A stretch of 64,000 bases of DNA from Acidovorax sp. NCPPB 3576 (lineage in GTDB: Bacteria; Pseudomonadota; Gammaproteobacteria; Burkholderiales; Burkholderiaceae_C): positions 624,501 through 688,500 of the forward strand of contig NZ_CP097267.1 of assembly GCF_028473605.1 (NCBI RefSeq), read 5' to 3'. Positions 35,306-41,720 of the stretch are shown one piece after another. Position 1 is the stretch's first letter. Every line of letters begins with the position of its first letter. Both the position numbers and the translations under genes were made by a program. The notes beneath the pieces are model-generated. The model saw only the letters and a program-made list of their open reading frames with translations. It searched no databases and was not told the DNA's origin.

Positions 35306-36361
35306 TTATGCCGGCGATGCGGCTTTCTCGATGTCGATGCGCGTGGCACCCGGGCACGGTGCCATGGCGATGCGCACCGGCAGGCACTGCGCGATGACCT
35401 GCGCATTCGTGCTGGCATGCGGGGTGATCGCCTCGGCCGTGTAGCTGGCATTCTTGCCGCTGCGCCAGACGGCGAGGGCCAGCGGCAGCATCCACTGGTC
35501 CGCCAGGTGCGGGCCGACGGCGCCCCGGCTGCGCTCGAAAGAACGCACCTCGCCGGCCAGCTGGCGCGCCACCTGTTCGGCCGGCATGCCGCGCTCGCCC
35601 AGCGCGCAGAACACCTCGGTCACCTCGGCATGCTCCAGCACCGCCAGCAGGGCGTTGCCCGGGCCTTCGTTCTGCCGCGCGGGCGGAATGCGCCAGGGGT
35701 CGTCGCCATCGCTCCAATCCAGTTGCTGGCGCAGCGCCGCCAGCTCGCGCACTGCGATGCCGCGGGCCAGCCCCGGCACCAGGGCCTCGGCCCAGGCGCT
35801 GCGGCGCGCGCCGCGGTCCAGCAGGTCGAACGGCGCCAGCGGGCCGGCCGCGGGCGTGATGGCCGCGTGCACCTCGCCGCCGCCCGCGGGATAGAAGCCC
35901 CGGCGCCGCAGCGTGAGGTCCAGTCCCACGCCCAGGCGCCGCACCATCGGCGCGAAGGCCCGCTGCACAAAGTCGAACGGGGGCGCCATGGGGTTGTGCG
36001 TGCCGCCCGACAGCTGCACCCGGCTGGGTGCGCCAGCCAGCATCAGCGCGGGCAGCACGGTCTGCAGCACCAGCAGGCAGCTACCTGCTCCGGCAATCGA
36101 GAAGGCGTAGTCGCCCGCCTGCACTGGGCCGGGCGTGAACTGCAGCGCCTGCGATCCCAGTTCCGCCCCTTGCGCCTGTCCGCCGCAGACCTGCACCGCC
36201 GCCTGCACGCAGGCCAGGTGCTGGCGCATCAGTCCCGGCTTGGGCCGGCCCGCGCGGATGCGGTCGATGCGCAGCGGCCGGCCGGTCACCATGGACAGCG
36301 CCAGGCCGGTGCGCAGGATCTGCCCGCCGCCTTCGCCGTGGGAGCCGTCGAGGGTCAGCAT
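35306..36361 (-). CDS. rtcA: RNA 3'-terminal phosphate cyclase
   Basis: 351 aa, full length. Converts RNA 3'-phosphate to 2',3'-cyclic phosphate via a covalent AMP-His enzyme. Seen: GEGGGQILRTGLALS near the N-terminus, RAGRPKPGLMRQHL, and the adenylylated-His motif GPHLADQWMLPLAL (about residue 310). Last gene of the sigma-54 operon starting at rsr; overlaps the nucleotidyltransferase stop by seven bases. Confidence 0.95.
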   Translation of the reverse strand: MLTLDGSHGEGGGQILRTGLALSMVTGRPLRIDRIRAGRPKPGLMRQHLACVQAAVQVCGGQAQGAELGSQALQFTPGPVQAGDYAFSIAGAGSCLLVLQTVLPALMLAGAPSRVQLSGGTHNPMAPPFDFVQRAFAPMVRRLGVGLDLTLRRRGFYPAGGGEVHAAITPAAGPLAPFDLLDRGARRSAWAEALVPGLARGIAVRELAALRQQLDWSDGDDPWRIPPARQNEGPGNALLAVLEHAEVTEVFCALGERGMPAEQVARQLAGEVRSFERSRGAVGPHLADQWMLPLALAVWRSGKNASYTAEAITPHASTNAQVIAQCLPVRIAMAPCPGATRIDIEKAASPA

Positions 36362-37218
36362 GGCGCGGGCCTTTCGGCGCCGCCATGGGCAGGATCGAAG
36401 CGCAGCACCGTGTCGTGCAGCAGGGCGTCCAGCCCGGCATGCCCGGCAATGGGCAGGGCCTGCACCGGCTGCGCCGCATTGGCGGCCAGTTCGGCCTCGA
36501 TGAATGCGTGCACGCCCGGCCAGCGCGGGCTGGTGGCGGACTCGTTCGCGCGCATCTTCACCGCCAGCAGGGCGTTGATCTCTTCGATGAGCGCTGCGTC
36601 GCGTTGCGCATCCAGCGTGTGCTGGGCCAGCTCGGCAAAGCGCATGGGCGGCACGCCGGGGCGCGTGCGGATCCATCGCGCCGCCAGCAGCGGGCGCAAC
36701 ACGTACAGGTATTTCTTGTAGCGCACGACGTCGGCCTGCAGGTGCTCGCGGAAGTTCTTCTTGGCCATGGAGGCGTAGTGGTGCCACGCCTTGGCATTGG
36801 AGAACACCCGTGCCGCCAGGGCGCGCACCTGGGCCATCGTGTCTGCCGCCTCGCGGTACACGATGGGCGAGCGCAGCCACTCCAGCAGCGTGGGGTTCGA
36901 TTCGCGCATCAGCCCGAGCGCCTTGCGCAGGTCCCAGCCGTTGATGTCCAGATCGCCGCTGATCGGCACCTCGATCACATCGCGCCCTGGCGATACCGTG
37001 AGGTACCAGGGCAGCCGGTTCACGTACAGAAAACGCACGTCGTAGTCGCTGTCGGGCGATGCGAAGCCCCAGCCCCGGCTGCCCGATTCGCAGGCGAACA
37101 GGATGGTGACGTGATGTTGCGCCTCGATATCGCGCAGCGCATCCATGATCTGCGCGCGCATGGCTGGCTCGATGGGGTGGGCGGAACGAAGCAGTTCCTG
37201 GGGTTCTATCTTTTGCAT
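36355..37218 (-). CDS. Pol-beta superfamily nucleotidyltransferase (COG3541-like)
   Basis: 287 aa. The nucleotidyltransferase core is visible as FACESGSRGWGFASPDSDYDVRFLY (about 42-66, written here as ESGSRGWGF then SDYDVR), giving the GS...DxD metal site. A helical C-terminal domain follows. It may add or remove a nucleotide on RNA, or on a protein. Placement between rtcB and rtcA, overlapping rtcA, argues for a role in RNA-end processing. Confidence 0.82.
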   Translation of the reverse strand: MQKIEPQELLRSAHPIEPAMRAQIMDALRDIEAQHHVTILFACESGSRGWGFASPDSDYDVRFLYVNRLPWYLTVSPGRDVIEVPISGDLDINGWDLRKALGLMRESNPTLLEWLRSPIVYREAADTMAQVRALAARVFSNAKAWHHYASMAKKNFREHLQADVVRYKKYLYVLRPLLAARWIRTRPGVPPMRFAELAQHTLDAQRDAALIEEINALLAVKMRANESATSPRWPGVHAFIEAELAANAAQPVQALPIAGHAGLDALLHDTVLRFDPAHGGAERPAPC

Positions 37219-37320
37219 AAAAAATGCCTTCTGCGCACGTTCCCCGTGCTTTGGCAGCTATCAAATGGTTGTTGCCATGGTGGGCGGTCGCCTGGTGCAC
37301 GCCAGAGTTTGGCGCGTGCG

Positions 37321-38538
37321 CTATCCCTTCACGCACACCACCTGCTTGAGCGTGTACACCACCTCCACCAGGTCTTCCTGCGCGGCCATCACGGCGTCGA
37401 TGTCCTTGTAGGCCATCGGGATCTCGTCGATCACATCGGCGTCCTTGCGGCATTCCACCCCTTCGGTGGCGGCGATCTGGTCGGCAATGGTGTAGAGCTT
37501 CTTGGCCTTGGTGCGGCTCATCTTGCGGCCCGCGCCGTGGCTGCAGCTCATGAAGCTCTCGGGGTTGCCCTTGCCGCGCACGATGAAGCTCTTGGCGCCC
37601 ATGCTGCCGGGAATGATGCCCAGCTCGCCCGCCTTGGCGCTCACCGCGCCCTTGCGGGTGATGAGCACGTCTTCGCCGAAATGCGTCTCGCGGCTCACGT
37701 AGTTGTGGTGGCAGTTCACCGCCTCGACATGGGCCTCGAAGGGCTTGGCGATCACCTGGCGGGCGGCCGCGATCACGCGCTGCATCATCACCTCGCGGTT
37801 GGCCCGCGCGAACTTCTGCGCCCAGCCCACGGCGCGCACGTAGTCGCCGAAATACCGGGCGCCTTCCTCGAAATACGCCAGGTCCTGGTCGGGCAGGTTG
37901 CGCTGGTGCAGCTCGGCATCCTTCTTGGCCAGCTCGATGAAGTGCGTGCCGATGGCGTTGCCCACCCCGCGCGAGCCCGAATGCAGCATGAACCACACGC
38001 CACCGTGTTCGTCCAGGCACACCTCGATGAAGTGGTTGCCGGTGCCCAGCGTTCCCAGGTGCTTGTGGTGGTTGGTGCTGGCAAAGCGCGGGTAGTCCTC
38101 GCAGATCGCGTCGAACTCGCCCTTCAGGGCGGCCCAGGCCGCATCGCTCTCATCGGGCGGCGTTTCCCACGAGCCCTTGTCGCGGCCCATGCGGCGCGGG
38201 TTGCTGCCGTGCGGCACGGCCTTTTCGATCGCAGAGCGCAGCGGGCCCAGGTTGTCGGGCAGGTCGTTGGCGTGCAGCGTGGTCTTGCACGCCATCATTC
38301 CGCAGCCGATGTCCACGCCCACGGCGGCCGGGATGATGGCCTTGAAGGTGGGGATCACCGATCCCACCGTGGCGCCGATGCCGTAGTGCACATCGGGCAT
38401 GGCGGCCACGTGCTTGAACACGATGGGCAGGCGGGCCGCGTTTTCCAGTTGCTTCTGGGCTTCGTCTTCCACGGGGACGCCCTGGGTCCACATCTTGATG
38501 GGGACGCCGTTTTCCACATTGCGTTGCAGGTAGGTCAT
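37321..38538 (-). CDS. rtcB: RNA-splicing ligase RtcB
   Basis: 405 aa, GTP/Mn-dependent RNA ligase joining 2',3'-cyclic phosphate or 3'-phosphate to 5'-OH ends. Motifs: AAVGVDIGCGMMA (Cys metal ligand), LGTGNHFIEV, HSGSRGVGN, CHHNYVSRETHFGED, GSMGAKSFIVRGKGN and the guanylylated His in SCSHGAGRKMSR (about 320). It shares the operon with rsr, the Y RNAs and rtcA. Confidence 0.96.
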   Translation of the reverse strand: MTYLQRNVENGVPIKMWTQGVPVEDEAQKQLENAARLPIVFKHVAAMPDVHYGIGATVGSVIPTFKAIIPAAVGVDIGCGMMACKTTLHANDLPDNLGPLRSAIEKAVPHGSNPRRMGRDKGSWETPPDESDAAWAALKGEFDAICEDYPRFASTNHHKHLGTLGTGNHFIEVCLDEHGGVWFMLHSGSRGVGNAIGTHFIELAKKDAELHQRNLPDQDLAYFEEGARYFGDYVRAVGWAQKFARANREVMMQRVIAAARQVIAKPFEAHVEAVNCHHNYVSRETHFGEDVLITRKGAVSAKAGELGIIPGSMGAKSFIVRGKGNPESFMSCSHGAGRKMSRTKAKKLYTIADQIAATEGVECRKDADVIDEIPMAYKDIDAVMAAQEDLVEVVYTLKQVVCVKG

Positions 38539-38591
38539 TTGGTTTTCCTTCTTGTGTTGTCGTCTGTTCGTTGTCGATGTGCGGGTGGCAG

Positions 38592-39401
38592 CTATTCGCT
38601 GATCACGTCGAATACCGCTTCGAGAATCTGTCGCGGGCCCATGTGCGATCCGCAGCCACATGGCTGGGGGCCTTCCAGAGCCTGCGCATCGATGGCCAGG
38701 ATCTTCCGGGAAAAGCGCTGGCGGTGGCCTGCATCGAGCAGCCAGTCCTTCATCGTGGTCTGGAACTCCGGCCGGTCTTCGGAAAATGCGTTCTGAATCC
38801 GCTGCTTGCCCCAGAAATCCCAGTAGCTGCCGTCGGCGTAGTGCAGCACGGCACTCGCACGATCGTCTTGCAGCCAGTGGGCGAGCAGCGGTGCGATGGC
38901 GATGCCTCCGATGTGGAACATCAGCAGGATGTCGAATGCGTTGGCGCCATGGAACGGGCTGGGCTCCTGCGCACTGCGGCCCAGCCCTTCGCGAAAGAAC
39001 GCCAGTGCGAACGCATCCACGGCAGCGCGCTCGGGGCGAGACAGCGCATCGGCAGGGCAGCGGCCCAGACGGTCCAGGTACAGCTCGGTCGAGTGGTGCA
39101 GCTCTTCGCCCTGGGCCAGCAGTTCCAGCATGCGCGGAAGAAGGTACAGCATCTCTTCCGCCGGCTGCTCGCTGCTCTTGGCAGAGCTGTTGTATTCGTA
39201 GAAATGGCGGGCCGTTATTTCGCGCAGGGGCAGGCGCCGCATCTCGCGTTCCATGGCCTCGTCCATGCAGCAGCCCGTGCACACGTCCAGCATCTGCGTT
39301 GGCGGGCCATGGCGCTGGAAGGCGGCATAGGCGGCATCCACTGCCTCGCGCAGGGCGGACGGCAGCGTGGCGGCCTGCGCTGCGGGGGCATTCGGTTTCA
39401 T
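38592..39401 (-). CDS. Unknown protein of the RNA-repair operon, 269 aa
   Basis: Not recognised. Two cysteine motifs stand out: CTGCCM near residue 41 and CGCGSH near 250, both able to bind a metal. Between them the chain looks helical, with ELLAQGEELHHSTEL and FDILLMFHIGGIAIAPLLAHWL. No signal peptide. Located between the Y-RNA array and rtcB, 53 bp upstream of rtcB, in the same transcription direction, so probably induced together by RtcR. Confidence 0.75.
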   Translation of the reverse strand: MKPNAPAAQAATLPSALREAVDAAYAAFQRHGPPTQMLDVCTGCCMDEAMEREMRRLPLREITARHFYEYNSSAKSSEQPAEEMLYLLPRMLELLAQGEELHHSTELYLDRLGRCPADALSRPERAAVDAFALAFFREGLGRSAQEPSPFHGANAFDILLMFHIGGIAIAPLLAHWLQDDRASAVLHYADGSYWDFWGKQRIQNAFSEDRPEFQTTMKDWLLDAGHRQRFSRKILAIDAQALEGPQPCGCGSHMGPRQILEAVFDVISE

Positions 39402-39461
39402 CGTGTTCTTTCCTGTTCGGTTCATCGTGGGGCGCTGCCCTGCAGGGCGCATTCAAAAAAT

Positions 39462-39588
39462 GAGGTGACAAGGGGTGGCGGGTTTGTGCAATTGAGCTAC
39501 CTGCCGAAGCAGGCCGGGGGTCGAACCCGGAACCTTCAGGACCCGAGGGCCCCGACGCTCTACCTGTAAACCCGCCTGCATTCACCTC
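39462..39588 (-). ncRNA. Y-RNA-like RNA 4 (circularly permuted tRNA mimic)
   Basis: Outer helix GAGGTGA/TCACCTC (39588-39582 with 39468-39462), conserved internal loop ATGCA opposite CCTTG, inner helix GGCGGGTTT/AAACCCGCC. Inside, in order: D-arm 3' half GGTAGAGC (39564-39557), hairpin CGGGGCC-CTCG-GGTCCTG where an anticodon arm would be, T-arm CCGGG-TTCGACC-CCCGG (39530-39514), acceptor-like CCTGC-TTCG-GCAGG, then D-arm 5' half TAGCTCAATTG. A tRNA opened in the D-loop with its acceptor ends joined by a UUCG loop gives this order. Six Ts follow at 39460-39455. Matches the known YrlA class of bacterial Y RNAs. Confidence 0.85.
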
Positions 39589-39602
39589 GCAAACAAAAAA
39601 AA

Positions 39603-39721
39603 GCAGCGACAAGGATCGACGAAACGTCGTGCTCTACCACTGAGCTACGGCCTTTCGACCGGCGGGATTCGAACCCGCGACCACGAGAGTCATAGTCTGT
39701 AGTTCCGTCCGCATTCGCTGC
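39603..39721 (-). ncRNA. Y-RNA-like RNA 3 (tRNA-mimicking YrlA type)
   Basis: Outer helix GCAGCGA/TCGCTGC (39721-39715 with 39609-39603), 5' loop GCGAATGCGG and 3' loop TCCTTGTCGC as in its neighbours. Module: perfect T-arm GCGGG-TTCGAAT-CCCGC (39678-39662), acceptor-like GGTC-GAAA-GGCC (39660-39649), complete D-arm GCTC-AGTGGTA-GAGC (39645-39631), then CGACG-TTT-CGTCG instead of an anticodon arm. T-arm before D-arm is the permuted order known for YrlA RNAs. Eight Ts follow directly (39602-39595). Confidence 0.87.
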
Positions 39722-39729
39722 AAAAAACA

Positions 39730-39824
39730 GTGCGACAAAGGTGGCAAGACATGGACCACGCCGCGGTGCGGCGCTGGGATTCGAACCCCGGTCCCTCCAG
39801 ATGTAGTCCTGCCTGCATTCGCAC
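39730..39824 (-). ncRNA. Y-RNA-like RNA 2 (partial tRNA mimic)
   Basis: Outer helix GTGCGA/TCGCAC (39824-39819 with 39735-39730); loops GAATGCAGG and CCTTTGTCGC conserved; inner helix GGCAGG/CTTGCC. The module keeps a T-arm with TTCGAAT loop (39785-39779, one mismatch in the stem) enclosed by ACAT/ATGT and GGACC/GGTCC pairings, plus a CGCCGC-ACC-GCGGCG hairpin. No D-arm is visible. A T-run (39727-39722) follows and abuts RNA 3. Confidence 0.78.
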
Positions 39825-39846
39825 ATTCATTCATCGATGCCATTCC

Positions 39847-39905
39847 CGTTCGGCGACAAACCGGCGGTGCGACCGGGATGTAGTCACACCTGCATTCGCC
39901 GAACG
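39847..39905 (-). ncRNA. Y-RNA-like RNA 1 (minimal hairpin form)
   Basis: Perfect ten-pair outer helix CGTTCGGCGA/TCGCCGAACG (39905-39896 with 39856-39847), the same loop ATGCA opposite TTTG, then an eight-pair inner helix GGTGTGAC/GTCGCACC closed by TACATCCCG. There is no tRNA-like module. It is the unit nearest rsr, 47 bp beyond its stop. No T-run follows, so it may be released by processing. Confidence 0.75.
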
Positions 39906-39952
39906 ACAACGGTCATTCATCATTCATTCCCGGGGCGGGTGCCGTGAATTGG

Positions 39953-41506
39953 TCAGATCGGGGTTTCCTCGATCACGCCGACCCAGTGCTCCGCGCCCAT
40001 ACCCCCCGCGGCGTACACCGCCAGCAGCTTGAACACTTCGTCGCTGAAGCCGCCGATGTTCAGCACATCGGGCTGCTCCTGCACCTGCGTCGTTGCGCAG
40101 GGCTGGATGTCGATGCACACCAGCCGGGCCGCCGGGTTGCGCTGCTTGAAAGCAGCCCACTCCTGCATCGTCGCGGTCCCCCGGCCCCGTGCACGGTCGG
40201 CCCACGATTCGTTGTCGGACACCAGCACCACCAGATCGGCCTGCGCCTTCTCGCGGTTCAGCAAAGCCAGCGGTGCGCTGCACGACGTTCCGCCGCCTCC
40301 CACCGCGGCCAGCTTGGCCGCATTGGTCATGACCGAATCGCGGGGATTCAGTGGCAGCGGTACTACCTTCGTTTCGAAGGGCAGCACACGCGCATCCGCA
40401 TTGCGGCGCAGCACGGCGGCGGCCACCAGGGCGGCCACGTCGATGCACCGCACCGCGGAAGTCGCCGAGCCCCGGTGGCCCGTCACGGGCGAACCCATGG
40501 AGCCCGACACGTCGGGGCACACCACCACGCGGCCTTCGAACTGCGGCACATTGGCCAGCGCGAGCTCCATCGCATCCTGCAGCGCTTCCTTCACCACAAG
40601 CGGCACGTCGGCGCCGCAGGCGGTGTACGCGGCCATCAACTGGTACGGCAGCACACGGGCCTTGGCCACGGCCTGCGGGTCACGCAGCTTGGCGGCCACG
40701 GCATCTGCCAGGCCTGGCAGCGCGAACACGCCATGCCGGGCAAAGGTGTTCAGGTTCTGGCGCACCATCTGCCACGAGCCGCGCTGCGCGATCGCGGCCC
40801 AGGCGGCTGCGTCCAGCTCCAGCGCGGTCAGCATCTGGAACGGCACGTCGGGCACGGGCTGCGTGCGGTCTTGCTTGAAGCGCTCGAAGGCCTGCGTCAG
40901 TGGGGGCAATGCCTCCTGCGCATAAGGGCGGCCGATCAGCCAGGCGAACCACGCGGCGCGCCAGGCTTCGGCGGGCTTCGGGTGCACCATCTTCACCACG
41001 TCGGCCAGCGATGGCGTGTTGCCCACGGCGGCGTTCAGCAGTTGCGCCTCGGTGGCGTCGAGCAGCCATTGCTGCACCAGTTTTTTCGGACGCGTGCCGA
41101 GCGATTTGCGGCCCACTGCGCCGGAGCGCAGCATCTGCACGAAATTGCGCAGCATCTTGCCGTTGTCGATCACGCGGCCGAACACCTGGGCCAGCACGGA
41201 AACGTCGCGCACCGCCAGCGTGGCCGCCAGCAGGGCCGGCATGTCTTTCATGGAGCCGGCACGGCGCGCATACAGGGCCGTCTTCGCCACGAACACCGGA
41301 TCGACTTCACGGGCCAGTGCCTGAACGGCGTCGAGCTGGTCTTGCGCCTGGGCGTAGAAGGTGCTGTGGAGGCAGCCGGTGGCAGCCAGCTGCGCCAGTT
41401 GGTGCTTGGGCGACAGGGCGTAAGCCGCGCCACCGGCCAGGTTGCGCACAGTGGCAGCGGGGAGCAGGGTGCCGCGCAGCGTCTGGAAGAGCGGGTTGTT
41501 GGCCAT
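39953..41506 (-). CDS. rsr: Ro60-like TROVE/vWA RNA-binding protein (Rsr)
   Basis: 517 aa. An N-terminal TROVE HEAT-repeat ring (about 1-320) is followed by a von Willebrand A domain with MIDAS motif DVSGSMG (332-338) and GGGGTSCSAPL. Ro proteins bind misfolded RNA ends in the ring and Y RNAs on its outside, and direct exonucleases such as PNPase. The ATG at 41506 has GGAGC upstream and lies about 50 bases after the expected sigma-54 start point; a start at 41560 would lie upstream of that. The four Y-RNA-like units follow it. Confidence 0.95.
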   Translation of the reverse strand: MANNPLFQTLRGTLLPAATVRNLAGGAAYALSPKHQLAQLAATGCLHSTFYAQAQDQLDAVQALAREVDPVFVAKTALYARRAGSMKDMPALLAATLAVRDVSVLAQVFGRVIDNGKMLRNFVQMLRSGAVGRKSLGTRPKKLVQQWLLDATEAQLLNAAVGNTPSLADVVKMVHPKPAEAWRAAWFAWLIGRPYAQEALPPLTQAFERFKQDRTQPVPDVPFQMLTALELDAAAWAAIAQRGSWQMVRQNLNTFARHGVFALPGLADAVAAKLRDPQAVAKARVLPYQLMAAYTACGADVPLVVKEALQDAMELALANVPQFEGRVVVCPDVSGSMGSPVTGHRGSATSAVRCIDVAALVAAAVLRRNADARVLPFETKVVPLPLNPRDSVMTNAAKLAAVGGGGTSCSAPLALLNREKAQADLVVLVSDNESWADRARGRGTATMQEWAAFKQRNPAARLVCIDIQPCATTQVQEQPDVLNIGGFSDEVFKLLAVYAAGGMGAEHWVGVIEETPI

Positions 41507-41566
41507 GTGTTTTTGCTCCGTTCGGTTGTTCTTGGTTCGGTTGTATTTGTGACTTGCCATACCTAC

Positions 41567-41584
41567 TGCAACGGATGTGCCAAC
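41567..41584 (-). promoter_or_regulatory. Sigma-54 promoter of the rsr-Y RNA-rtcBA operon
   Basis: On the minus strand TTGGCAC-ATCCG-TTGCA matches the -24/-12 consensus (TGGCAC, five bases, TTGC). Transcription would start near 41555, about 50 bases before the rsr ATG. The adjacent divergent gene encodes RtcR, the sigma-54 activator known to control rtc operons. Activator sites probably lie in 41585-41720; no clear palindrome was identified. Confidence 0.9.
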
Positions 41585-41720
41585 TTGGGTGTTGCGTTGG
41601 TGTTGGTTTTGCTAATTCATTGATTTAATTGGATTTTTTGGTGTTGTCTCCGTTTTTCAGGATGCAGGCTGAGGCGTAGAATGCTTCTATTTTTATAAAT
41701 TGAGCTAGTTTTTTATCTGA

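Noticed and set aside
37250..37300. Another repeat copy between rtcB and the nucleotidyltransferase gene
   Set aside because: CAGCTATCAAATGGTTG has no matching second hairpin arm and lacks the downstream blocks.
38539..39612. In-frame upstream extension of rtcB
   Set aside because: The extension runs through the 269-aa gene and the Y RNA 4 region; RtcB homologues begin at the Met encoded at 38538.
39603..39721. Canonical tRNA gene
   Set aside because: T-arm precedes the D-arm, the acceptor-like stem is a closed hairpin and there is no anticodon loop; a permuted Y-RNA module explains it better.
39480..39905. CRISPR array or simple tandem repeats
   Set aside because: Units differ in length and interior; similarity is confined to the helix and loop borders, and no cas-like gene is near.
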